Assembly (NCBI RefSeq): GCF_016919405.1
Contig: NZ_CP070353.1
Location: forward strand, 1,116,001 to 1,180,000
Length of the DNA stretch: 64,000 bases
DNA from: Ensifer sp. PDNC004
GTDB taxonomy: Bacteria; Pseudomonadota; Alphaproteobacteria; Rhizobiales; Rhizobiaceae
Direction of reading: 5' to 3'
In this document: positions 45,204 through 53,436 of the stretch, in pieces
Layout: every line of letters begins with the position of its first letter
Numbering within the stretch: position 1 is the first letter of the stretch
Made by a program: the position numbers and the translations under genes
Notes under the pieces: model-generated
Told to the model about the DNA's origin: nothing
Databases searched by the model: none
The model's input: only the letters and a program-made list of their open reading frames with translations

Positions 45204-47747
45204 TTAAGACTTCAAACTTTTAAGCGTCGTTTTTGCGAGGGCTTTGAACCAGCCAGACGCCTGCCACTCGGACAGGCCACCGATCTCATTGAGTATTGTC
45301 CATCGCTCTATCGCCGTGCGTCCCCTCGTATCTCCCACTTTCGCTGCGAATTCTCTCATCCGAGCCGCGAGCGCCTGAGTTTCGACCAGGTATATATTCT
45401 CAGAAGGACTGGCCTCCCCTTTGCAAACTCCGGGCGGTCCAACGATATGCAGTCCCTCCCAGGCCGTTGCCGCCTCATTGTCAGCCAGCCATTGGATGTG
45501 ATTGTGAGCCTGACCTACCTCTGTCTTGTTGTATTCGGCCGGATTGTTCTTTTCGGTCTTTAGTTCAAATGCCGCCCCCGCTTTCGCTTCGGGATCGATC
45601 CAGATCACATCGGGGCCCAAGCCATATTCGTTGTCAGGACGCGACGCGTCGAAACCGAGAAGTTCCCCGTACATCCGAACAGCTTCCTCTTTCGCGTTGG
45701 ACGACGATCCGGCATCGAGCAAAATCTTCGCCTGGTGGTTCAGCTTCCAAACGAGATCACCTATCGCCTGAGGGCCATGGTGATTTGTAGCCAAAAGGGT
45801 GCGCTGCAACGGGGTCTTGGCCCCCTCTGCCTCAACTCTAGCATCAATATCACCCTTGAACGGCACGTTCAGCCAAGCTGACAGACGCGACCGGGCCTTC
45901 TTGTAGTGAGCGAGCCCTGTCTCGTTGTCACCCTCGTTTTCATAGGCGGCACCGAGCCAGACCGAGTACCATCCTGCAAGTTTGGCGTCGGCAAGCGCAG
46001 TGTCATCAAGCACATCCAGGAGAGCTTGTCTGGCACCATCAACGTCCCCTTGCCACATGCGGGTCATGAACGTGCACTCCGCGACGGCTGACGTGGCGAG
46101 TTGAGCCTCACGCTCCTTCACCTTATTCAGCGCGTCCTGAGAAACCTCAAGGCCATCGACTGTGTCGCGATAGAATTGCAGCCAGCCCTGGTCGCGTGAG
46201 ATGACCTGAGAGATCAGCGCTGCGATATCTGACGGGGCATCGCTACCCATACCCTCTTGAACGGTCTGGCCGAGGATTACTTGCTTGCGTATCAGCGGCG
46301 GCAATAGGGCCACGTTACGCTCTGTCTTTAGCCAGACGTTCAGATCGGAGCCATAGATGACAAAAGCCCCGTAATCGCTTCGGCCTCGATTGATGCGGCC
46401 CAGCAGCTGCGTGATACGCCCCGCCATCTTCGTGGAGAACAGGTTGCTTAGCGAGAGATGTTGGTAAAGGTAGTGATCCATGAGGCTGGTGCCTGATGGA
46501 GCGCCGTCAATCAGCATTACCCGGCAGGTGTTTTGAGGCAGATCGATCCCATCAATACGCGAGACAAGAATAAACGCTCCCGACGAAGCGTTACGAAACG
46601 CTTGTAGTTCAGATGAAAAATTGTTTCGGCTTGGCGGGGTACCGACGTGCTTCCACGCCTGTGCCTTCGGATACGAGGGAACCGAAATTAGCAATTTGTT
46701 CGATTTCAAAATCTCAGCCGCAACCTGCTTTTGGTCTGGCTTAGACTTGAAGAGACTGCTCAAAAGGATCAGGCGCTCGCCATTACCCGCATCGTTGTCT
46801 GGAGCAATCTGGTTAACAATCCGGCGGCCGAAACCGCGAACGAAATCGGTCTCGAATTCCAAGGTGGCAGACAGGTATACGCGCCGAACGCCCTTGCCGA
46901 GAAACCCGTAAACACCCGTCGGGATGAATGGCGGCGTGATCTCGATGGTGTGCGCCGAAACATAAATAGCGCAATTGCCAATATTGTCCCACAGCCGCAA
47001 GGACGGAAAAAGAAGGTCGCTTCCGGGTCGATTCCAATCCTTGACCCGCTTGATCGCCTCAATAATCTGCGTTTGGCACCGATGGGCGGTTGCCGGAGGG
47101 CACATCGTCACGGCATGCGATCCGTGTTGATCCAATACGGAATTGAGATGAGGTCCCTTGTTCAGTTTGTCGAACTCGGGCCGAACCAAAGCCAGGATAT
47201 CCGAATAAAGTGTGGGGTAGTCTTCCTTCGAAATCGACAGCGTGAACGCGTCTCGAATCGTGCGCTCCGCGACATGTGCATCATCGAAAATCACCCCCGC
47301 TGGCGCTTTGCCCTTTGAGAAGGTGGTATTTGCAACAAAGAGGGCTTGGTAGGTGGTTATGCAGAAGGCCTTGCCGGTCTCGAACTTGTCGTCCGAAAAC
47401 TCCCCTGACGTCCGCGTCGTAAACGGAATTCCAAGACGCTGGCATTCCCGGGCTGTCTGTTCGACCAGATCAATCGTGCTGCACGCGAAAACAATAGGCC
47501 CAATCTGCTCGTTGACGAGACTTTGCGCGATTAAAACACCGACGATGGACTTGCCCGCGCCTGTGTTTAGGAGGATGGCATTATCCTCCTTCTTCCGATC
47601 CAAATGCCAGCGGGTCAGCGCTTCCGCCTGCCCCTTCCACAAATCGTTGGGCGCGTTGCTTAGGTTGGGCGTCTTGGCAAAAATCTCTAAGGGATCGAGC
47701 GGAGCCGCGTTGCTCTTCGGACGCGAGAGCTTGTTGAAGTCGATCAT
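45204..47747 (-). CDS. SF2 (DEAH-like) helicase with C-terminal PD-(D/E)xK nuclease
   Basis: 847 residues. Motor: GAGKS Walker A (NTGAGKS, 61-67), a variant motif II DDAH (155-158), VYLSATLEFE as motif III, and QLLGRINRGRSDYG as motif VI, of the Rad3/DinG-like or type I/III restriction helicase kind. A helical repeat region at about residues 570-640 (TPR-like, WYSVWLGAAYENEGDNETGL) follows. Near the C-terminus GPDVIW (P712, D713) and FELKTEK (E728, K730) form a textbook PD-(D/E)xK nuclease site. It would act on DNA, unwinding and cutting. It heads the minus-strand cassette with the TIR-like gene and is divergent from DUF3800. Confidence 0.82.
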   Translation of the reverse strand: MIDFNKLSRPKSNAAPLDPLEIFAKTPNLSNAPNDLWKGQAEALTRWHLDRKKEDNAILLNTGAGKSIVGVLIAQSLVNEQIGPIVFACSTIDLVEQTARECQRLGIPFTTRTSGEFSDDKFETGKAFCITTYQALFVANTTFSKGKAPAGVIFDDAHVAERTIRDAFTLSISKEDYPTLYSDILALVRPEFDKLNKGPHLNSVLDQHGSHAVTMCPPATAHRCQTQIIEAIKRVKDWNRPGSDLLFPSLRLWDNIGNCAIYVSAHTIEITPPFIPTGVYGFLGKGVRRVYLSATLEFETDFVRGFGRRIVNQIAPDNDAGNGERLILLSSLFKSKPDQKQVAAEILKSNKLLISVPSYPKAQAWKHVGTPPSRNNFSSELQAFRNASSGAFILVSRIDGIDLPQNTCRVMLIDGAPSGTSLMDHYLYQHLSLSNLFSTKMAGRITQLLGRINRGRSDYGAFVIYGSDLNVWLKTERNVALLPPLIRKQVILGQTVQEGMGSDAPSDIAALISQVISRDQGWLQFYRDTVDGLEVSQDALNKVKEREAQLATSAVAECTFMTRMWQGDVDGARQALLDVLDDTALADAKLAGWYSVWLGAAYENEGDNETGLAHYKKARSRLSAWLNVPFKGDIDARVEAEGAKTPLQRTLLATNHHGPQAIGDLVWKLNHQAKILLDAGSSSNAKEEAVRMYGELLGFDASRPDNEYGLGPDVIWIDPEAKAGAAFELKTEKNNPAEYNKTEVGQAHNHIQWLADNEAATAWEGLHIVGPPGVCKGEASPSENIYLVETQALAARMREFAAKVGDTRGRTAIERWTILNEIGGLSEWQASGWFKALAKTTLKSLKS

Positions 47748-47803
47748 GAACTGTCCCTCTAAGAAACGTATCGTCTCAACCTAGAATGACAGGGATTCGC
47801 GCT

Positions 47804-47819
47804 AAAGTTCCACAACTTT
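47804..47819. promoter_or_regulatory. Palindrome upstream of the helicase gene
   Basis: AAAGTT-CCAC-AACTTT is a perfect 6-bp inverted repeat, 57 bp before the helicase start, in the 261-bp gap to the divergent DUF3800 gene. It could be an operator for either gene. The gap is AT-rich and otherwise shows only faint promoter-like hexamers. Confidence 0.35.
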
Positions 47820-48008
47820 AACTAAGGAAAGAACGGAATTTGAACGTTGTTTGATATTTCGCAAGTGAAATGGCCTTCGGCGGACTGTAGTATTCCGAAC
47901 GCTTGTTTTTGCCCGTTTCGCTCGCTGGGACACGGCACCGTAATCGACCGCTGCCCCCAGATTTGAGTGAACGGGCAACACAATGTCTTCTGTTTCCATG
48001 AGGTGAGC

Positions 48009-49070
48009 GTGACAAGAGTATTTTTCGATGAAAGCGGTCAAACCGGCGCGCATCTGTTGGACCGAGACCAGCCCTATTTCACGCTAGGAAGCACCGACAT
48101 TCCGGAAGCGGAAGCCGTCGAGATCATCAGAAAGTGCTTCCCCAGGGTGAACGGCCCAGAACTCAAGTCCAGATCACTTTTCAGACGCGAGAGCGGCCGC
48201 CGAGCCTTCATCGCATTCGCCGAAGTGGTCGGACACCGGTCCTCCAGTTTTTGCGGAGCGAAAATCGACAAGCGGTTTTCAATTGTCTGCAAAATGGTAG
48301 ACAACCTTGTCGAGCCGCTGTTCCGCGCGGCGGGCCACGACTTCTATGCTGAAAACTATGCCGTTCGCTTCGCCAACATGGCATATTATGCTTTCTCTAA
48401 CATCATGGCGGAGCAAGCCGCGACTGCCCTCATGGCTTCGTATAATGCCTTCGCCCGAGCGCCATCGGCACAGACGCTGGGCTTGCTTCAGTCAGAGTTA
48501 GAAGCAGCGCTTGCAGTTGCTCCTCGTGGTTCAGAGAATTTTTTGAGCTTAATGGCAACCGGCGCAAATGCCTTCGAGCGTTTTCATAACATCGGCAATT
48601 TCGAGGACACGAACGACCTGCACGTGACCGCAGCCGTTCAGTGCATGGGGTTCTGGCGGGACCATCACCCGGGTGCGTTCGAGGTGATCCACGACGAGAG
48701 CACGCACTTCTTCAAGCGGTCGCGCATGTGGGAATTGATGACGAATCCACTTGCAAAGTCCACGACACTTCAGGTCGGCGACAAAACGCTAAAGCTCCCC
48801 CTCAACGTTCATTCCACTATGGCATCTAGGAGCCATGAGTGCGCTTCCCTTCAATTGTGCGATCTTGTCGCCGGATTTATCAACTTCGCGTCCAGTCCGT
48901 CCCTCGGCGAAGCAGAGTTAGACTTCGCAAAACAAGCAATCGAGAGCGGCATGAACCAGTTATCCATTTTTCCTGTCGAGCCAGGATATGACTTTGTCGA
49001 CGGTCCGCCGAGGGAGGCTACCGGGCCTGATGTAATTGATCGGGTAATCGCAGCGGTCCATCCCAACTAG
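48009..49070 (+). CDS. DUF3800 domain protein
   Basis: 353 residues. DUF3800 hallmarks: RVFFDESG at the N-terminus, FEVIHDES in the middle and LQLCDLVAGFINF near the C-terminus, supplying the acidic residues of a predicted RNase H-like fold. No tested activity is known to me; the family is frequent in phage-defence islands. GTG 48009 is chosen because GAGGTGA precedes it, with in-frame GTGs at 48003 and 47967 as alternatives. The gene is divergent from the helicase and followed by the endonuclease-ImmA gene after 128 bp. Confidence 0.8.
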   Translation: MTRVFFDESGQTGAHLLDRDQPYFTLGSTDIPEAEAVEIIRKCFPRVNGPELKSRSLFRRESGRRAFIAFAEVVGHRSSSFCGAKIDKRFSIVCKMVDNLVEPLFRAAGHDFYAENYAVRFANMAYYAFSNIMAEQAATALMASYNAFARAPSAQTLGLLQSELEAALAVAPRGSENFLSLMATGANAFERFHNIGNFEDTNDLHVTAAVQCMGFWRDHHPGAFEVIHDESTHFFKRSRMWELMTNPLAKSTTLQVGDKTLKLPLNVHSTMASRSHECASLQLCDLVAGFINFASSPSLGEAELDFAKQAIESGMNQLSIFPVEPGYDFVDGPPREATGPDVIDRVIAAVHPN

Positions 49071-49198
49071 CTTTGAATCTCCCCGTACTGAAGCAGGTGA
49101 TGCCAGCACGTTAATACAAGGATTTACCGGAAGGCTTTTCATATCAGTTGTTTGTCATTAAATTCGTGCAAACAATCGATTGCTTCAAAGGACGAAAC

Positions 49199-50488
49199 GT
49201 GAGTTCCTTAGACAAGGGCAATAAACTCGAAGACGCGTTCTACCATTATCTTCTGGATCAGAAGAAAAATGGACAGTTGTTGCTCGGCGCATACCCGCCG
49301 GAAAATTCAAAGATTTTCAAGAAGAAGACATATTATTGCAAAGAGCGCGAAGCCGACGTCGAGTTCGATATTGTAATAGAACTTTACGCTCAAGGACGGG
49401 CTCACCCCCACCTTTACGTGATATTTGAGTGCAAAAACCACGACGGCAACGTATCTGAGCTACACGTAAATGACTTTTCCTCAAAGATTGGTCGGATGTT
49501 TCACCATGCGGTGAAGGGGATAATGGTTGTTTCTTCACGCCTACAATCCGGCGCTGACAAGGTCGCTAGAAACCGGAGAATGGGCATCGTCAAATACGAT
49601 CAGAACGGCCTCGAAATCGTTGCTGATCGTCATGGAAGCCCATGCGTAGAAAACGGGTATGTGGAGTCACAAATCTTCCAGCGTGATTATTCGCGCAAAT
49701 CGCTGAAATTCTCAGCGTATCACGATGGCAAATATTTTAGCACCATTGCCCAGCTCCTCCGAAGCATTGATCCAGAAAGGCCTCCTGAAGTCGAGCACGA
49801 ATACGTCCCCGCATCAGTTCCCTACGTTTCAATCGACGCCATCAAAAATTCCGTTAAAGAGGTCCTGGCGGAAGTTAAATACAAAGGTGGCCCAGTCAAT
49901 CTTGAACGGGTTTGCTCGGCACTATCAATCGATTTAAGTCATTCCGACAAGGACATGCGAGATATCGACGGAATACCGGTACTGGGTTCGGCGAACTTCA
50001 CCCGCAAATTGATCACTATAAATGCGCATGGCAACAGAAACAGAGAACGCTTTACGCTTGGCCATGAGATAGGTCACTTCCAATTACGGCACGGCGCATA
50101 TCTCAGTTCCGAAACGATTATAGAAAGAGATTTGCTTATTAAGGAGACCGACAGTAGCTTAAACTATGAACGCCTTGAATATCAGGCCAACACGTTTTCT
50201 TCCAACCTGATCCTACCGGATGAATGGTTTATAAAGAAAACTGCCGAGTTTCGTCATTATTTAGGAATAACGAACAGGGGCCACGGATACATATTTGTTG
50301 ACGATCAGCCGTATAATTACACTGTTTATGATCAGCTACTGTTGTCCTTATCAAATTACTTTGAGGTCTCAAAGCAAGCGATACAGATTAAGCTCAAGAG
50401 CCTGGGAATGCTTACCGACGAGCGAAAGAAGAACCAAGAATCGTCGATGACCCAATTTTTGGACGCACTACATCTCGACCGGAAATGA
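49199..50488 (+). CDS. Endonuclease-like / ImmA-IrrE metallopeptidase fusion
   Basis: 429 residues from a GTG that follows AAAGGA. The N-terminal part (to about 180) has a PD-(D/E)xK pattern: FDIVIEL (D57) and VIFECKN (E77, K79). The C-terminal part is an ImmA/IrrE-type zinc peptidase with FTLGHEIGHFQLRH (H289, E290, H293) and ERLEYQANTF (E327). ImmA-type peptidases cleave phage or element repressors of the XRE type, so it could degrade an XRE protein. The region is noticeably AT-rich, unlike the flanks, a sign of recent acquisition. It is separate from the upstream DUF3800 gene by an AT-rich gap. Confidence 0.82.
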   Translation: MSSLDKGNKLEDAFYHYLLDQKKNGQLLLGAYPPENSKIFKKKTYYCKEREADVEFDIVIELYAQGRAHPHLYVIFECKNHDGNVSELHVNDFSSKIGRMFHHAVKGIMVVSSRLQSGADKVARNRRMGIVKYDQNGLEIVADRHGSPCVENGYVESQIFQRDYSRKSLKFSAYHDGKYFSTIAQLLRSIDPERPPEVEHEYVPASVPYVSIDAIKNSVKEVLAEVKYKGGPVNLERVCSALSIDLSHSDKDMRDIDGIPVLGSANFTRKLITINAHGNRNRERFTLGHEIGHFQLRHGAYLSSETIIERDLLIKETDSSLNYERLEYQANTFSSNLILPDEWFIKKTAEFRHYLGITNRGHGYIFVDDQPYNYTVYDQLLLSLSNYFEVSKQAIQIKLKSLGMLTDERKKNQESSMTQFLDALHLDRK

Positions 50489-50555
50489 GCCCGCATTTTT
50501 AGGTGCCTAACGCAGCCAAAACAGGGTGAACGGAACGGCGCGCAAGCCTACTCGA

Positions 50556-50759
50556 TCAATCTTGCCGCTCAAGCACTGGCGTCCATCCACGCGTCAGCCC
50601 TCTGCTAATGCAACCTTTCGCTATCCCAAGCTGCTCTCGGAGATGCCCGCAGTCAGCCAGTAAAGTAGCTATGGTCGCCCGGACGTCGCCGTCGTGATAC
50701 GCCAAGGCTGCATCGATGGGATCGAACTCGTCGGCTGAAGGCTGCATTTGGGCAAGCAT
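50556..50759 (-). CDS. Small conserved-looking hypothetical protein
   Basis: 67 residues, start ATG 50759 with AGGAGA at the right distance. The sequence SADEFDPIDAALAYHDGDVR then ATIATLLADCGHLREQL looks like a compact helical protein that I have seen often in rhizobia, though I cannot name it. It is convergent with the endonuclease-ImmA gene. Confidence 0.55.
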   Translation of the reverse strand: MLAQMQPSADEFDPIDAALAYHDGDVRATIATLLADCGHLREQLGIAKGCISRGLTRGWTPVLERQD

Positions 50760-51226
50760 AAGCGTTCTCCTGAAAGAGCATGAAGGGCTGATGGTGTCAG
50801 GATCAGTTGATCACGCGCCGCCCACGGAAGGCGATGGCACGCGCACACAGGCTTTCGCCTAGACGGTCAGAAAATGCGCCACTACCACCGATCAGCGTCA
50901 GAACGATCAACGAGGGCTTTAGCGTGTTTTCAAAGATTTCGAAGAAAGAGTCGACTTCTCAGGTGGGCGAATCGGGAATTGTGATGTTGCAGTTGGGCTG
51001 GGCGGTTTACTGTAGCCTCAAATATCTTGAGCGTGGGGTGGTCGGAGTATCACACTAGCAACGAGACTGCCCGCCTTCAAAAAAGCGGAGGCCGGTCTTC
51101 GAAATGAAGTTGGCAAAGCGGAAGGTATCGACTCATCGGCACGCACTAAAAATTTCCAGCGAACGAACCGGCCATGTTCGGGAATTTTTCGGGAATCTGC
51201 GCTCTGCCAAAGGGATTTTGTCGGAT
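50760..51226. other. Right-hand non-coding stretch of the island
   Basis: About 470 bp with no confident gene. A minus-strand open frame of 52 codons (50803-50958, SLIVLTLIGGSGAFSDRLGE in its middle) has protein-like composition but no ribosome site, and may be a gene end. A plus-strand frame at 50807-51058 is weaker. The segment runs into a terminator hairpin and the tRNA. Confidence 0.35.
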
Positions 51227-51267
51227 AACGGCTCCTGCAGGAACGCAGGAGCCGTTTCGCTTTTTTT
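51227..51267 (+). terminator. Strong terminator near the right island end
   Basis: AACGGCTCCTGC pairs perfectly with GCAGGAGCCGTT (12-bp stem, AGGAAC loop), and seven T follow at 51261-51267. It faces rightwards, so it stops transcription from the island into the tRNA. No gene ends just before it, so it may close a small RNA or a removed gene. Confidence 0.85.
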
Positions 51268-51298
51268 AGTTATTTCGCAGCATTAACAAAGTGTTAGA

Positions 51299-51347
51299 TG
51301 GCGACCCCTGCAGGATTCGAACCTGCGACAACCTGCTTAGAAGGCAG
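51299..51347 (-). repeat. Right attachment repeat inside tRNA-Arg
   Basis: The 49 bp shared exactly with 35334-35382. Here they form the 3' half of the complete tRNA gene. The crossover would lie within this 49-bp core. Confidence 0.92.
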
Positions 51348-51375
51348 GTGCTCTATCCAACTGAGCTAAGGGGCC
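51299..51375 (-). tRNA. tRNA-Arg (anticodon TCT), island attachment gene
   Basis: Complete cloverleaf on the minus strand: acceptor GGCCCCT/AGGGGTC with one G.U pair, D arm GCTC..GAGC, anticodon stem CCTGC/GCAGG around CTTCTAA (anticodon TCT), T arm CGCAGG TTCGAAT CCTGC, and encoded CCA at 51299-51301. The element restored the gene on integration. It is 37 bp downstream of the NDUFS4-like gene on the same strand. Confidence 0.96.
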
Positions 51376-51412
51376 GTCCCGGGCTTTGCCCGTCGAATGC
51401 GGCTGAAGGACC

Positions 51413-51718
51413 TTAGTGGGTCCAGGGCTGCATCCGGTTGAAACGGAAGTTGTCCGGATAGGACACGCTCTTGCGTGTCGCTTCCTTCGGCGCGATCACG
51501 CGGTATTCGATGCCGTTGCGCTCGGCGTATGCGATTGCCTGCTCGGCGTTTTCGAACGTCAGTCGCAGCTGCTGCTTCATGTCACCGGAGCTGGTGTAGC
51601 CCATGATCGGGTCGATGGTGCGCGGCTTTTCCTGATCGAACTCCAGCACCCACAGATTCGTCTTGGCCTTGCCAGACTGCATGGCGGTCTTTGCTGGACG
51701 ATAGATCTTTGCGGACAT
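51413..51718 (-). CDS. NDUFS4-like accessory subunit of respiratory complex I
   Basis: 101 residues of the ETC complex I (NDUFS4/AQDQ) family, found as a supernumerary subunit in alphaproteobacteria and mitochondria. MSAKIYRPAKTAMQSGKAKT and WVLEFDQEKPRTIDPIMGYTSSGD, then LRLTFENAEQAIAYAERNGI and NFRFNRMQPWTH, match the family. ATG 51718 is chosen for the conserved N-terminus; a longer frame upstream has none of its features. It binds the peripheral arm of complex I on the cytoplasmic side. Confidence 0.93.
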   Translation of the reverse strand: MSAKIYRPAKTAMQSGKAKTNLWVLEFDQEKPRTIDPIMGYTSSGDMKQQLRLTFENAEQAIAYAERNGIEYRVIAPKEATRKSVSYPDNFRFNRMQPWTH

Positions 51719-51944
51719 GGTTTCGAGCGGCTCCATACTTTCGCTGGCAACATTCACGGGCTCCAGCATTCCGTCTTCCCATAACGCAGAATGATTTAAA
51801 ACGGAATGACTTTTGGCCGGATAAATTTGGCTTTCCGTTAGGAGATGAGCGAACTTGTGCGTTTGTCCCAATCGTAGATGTGGCTTTGGGAAACTTTGCT
51901 GTTGCAGCCCTGCTACGAAGCGTGTATCTCCGGCGCCGTTGGCA

Positions 51945-52021
<77 letters not shown>

Positions 52022-52254
52022 TTCATCGAGACGGAAGCGTCACTTTCCCTTTTTTTTCAATCCGTTCGTGATCTGCAGGCTAAACATCGCCATAAGATCG
52101 CTCGTTTGCATTGGCAATCGATCGAGTTGTCCCGAATTGGGACAAGAATGCCTATTTGTCATACGAATTTAGGAATCGCTCAATCCATTGTGGATAGAGC
52201 GGACCGGCGGGCTTTCCAGCTCTGCCCGCCTCCCAAGCCCGCCCGAGCGATCCA

Positions 52255-53436
52255 ATGACTGCCCAACTCGACCTTGCCACCGTTCTGTTGCTTCACAAGT
52301 CGTCGTTCCTGATCGGCGCCTTCTGCTTCCTCTATGCGCGCTGGCAATCGCCGCGGGACGAAGGGCTTGGTATCCTGGCGAGCGGCTTCCTCTTCCTGGC
52401 GCTCGCCTCGACGCTCGCGGGCTATGGCGAGCAAAAGCTGTTACCGCCCACTCTGTGGAGGCTTTCCAGCTTCACGCTCGGGATCGGCGGATACGCCCTA
52501 TTCTGGATCGGCGTGCGGCGCCTCAGCGGCGGCCGGCGCCGGCTGGCGGACTGGCTGGCGCTTCTTGTGCCGCTTGCCGGCGCGCTCACCGGTCTCGCCA
52601 CGCATTTCCACATGATCAACGTCGTCAGGGCCAGCGTCTTCAACGCCGCCGCCTTTCTTTTCCTCGCGGCTTCGGCTGCTGCCGTCATCGCCGACCGCTC
52701 GAAGGAGCCGCTGCCGGCGCGCTCCATGCTGGCGGCCGCCATGGCCGTCGGGGCAAGCCTTTGTCTTGCGGTGGTCATTGGCCTCCTCAAGCCCGGCATC
52801 GTGCCGATCACCACAACGTACGCCTTCTTTCTCTCGATCATCTGCCACTTCGCCATCGCGCTCTTCGCGCTCGTGCTCGTCAAGGAGCGGGCGGAAGCGG
52901 AGTTGCGCCGATCTGCGCATACCGATGCGCTGACCGGCGTCGGTAACCGGCGATGGTTTCTGGCGCAACTGCCTCAGGATAGCTGGCAGGGCGATTGCCT
53001 GATCGTGATGGACCTCGACCATTTCAAGCGCATCAACGACCGCTACGGCCACCATACGGGCGATCAGGTGCTCGTCGCCTTCGCCGATCTGGTCCGGAAA
53101 AATCTGCGTAGAGGCGACAGCTTCGCGCGTCTCGGGGGTGAGGAATTCGGGCTCTATCTCCCGCGGACAAGCGAGACACAGGCATTTGCAATCGCCGAGA
53201 GGTTGCTCCGCGCCGTGGAGGAACTGCGGGTCGCAAGCAGCGGGCAAACCGTTGCGGTCAGCATCAGCATCGGGCTTGCTACCGCCAGCGGCGCGGAGCG
53301 TTCCTGGGAGGCATTGTTCAACAGGGCGGATGCCGCGCTCTATGCTGCCAAGCGAGACGGGCGCAACCGCGTCGCGTCCGATGCGGAACCTGCGGTTTCG
53401 GAACCGCCTGCTGTGATCCTTCACCGCGCCAGCTAA
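52255..53436 (+). CDS. Membrane diguanylate cyclase (GGDEF)
   Basis: 393 residues: about seven hydrophobic segments in the first 220, then a GGDEF domain that makes cyclic di-GMP from two GTP. The active-site loop is RLGGEEF with GGEEF at 294-298. RRGD at 285-288 is an intact inhibitory I-site five residues before it. The signature DALTGVGNRRWF and VMDLDHFKRINDRYGHHTGD precede. The membrane part is a sensor of unknown cue. No EAL domain is attached. Confidence 0.92.
   Translation: MTAQLDLATVLLLHKSSFLIGAFCFLYARWQSPRDEGLGILASGFLFLALASTLAGYGEQKLLPPTLWRLSSFTLGIGGYALFWIGVRRLSGGRRRLADWLALLVPLAGALTGLATHFHMINVVRASVFNAAAFLFLAASAAAVIADRSKEPLPARSMLAAAMAVGASLCLAVVIGLLKPGIVPITTTYAFFLSIICHFAIALFALVLVKERAEAELRRSAHTDALTGVGNRRWFLAQLPQDSWQGDCLIVMDLDHFKRINDRYGHHTGDQVLVAFADLVRKNLRRGDSFARLGGEEFGLYLPRTSETQAFAIAERLLRAVEELRVASSGQTVAVSISIGLATASGAERSWEALFNRADAALYAAKRDGRNRVASDAEPAVSEPPAVILHRAS

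Larger units (their letters stand above)
35334..51298. mobile_element. Integrative genomic island in tRNA-Arg(TCT)
   Basis: 15,965 bp bounded by the 49-bp direct repeat, with a tyrosine integrase and a small excisionase-like gene just inside the left repeat and the intact tRNA at the right end. Several parts (36.8-37.1 kb, 49.1-50.5 kb) are clearly more AT-rich than the flanks. Cargo: regulators, an FtsH-like protease, a phosphoesterase, a helicase-nuclease, a TIR-like protein, DUF3800, an endonuclease-ImmA fusion and gene remnants. No relaxase, type IV secretion or phage structural gene is present, so it would need outside help to move between cells. Confidence 0.9.

Noticed and set aside
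50807..51058. 83-codon plus-strand frame near the right island end
   Set aside because: Mixed composition, weak start, and a minus-strand frame competes; neither is convincing.
35334..51298. Prophage or conjugative element
   Set aside because: No capsid, tail, lysis, relaxase or type IV secretion gene is visible; only the integration module is present.
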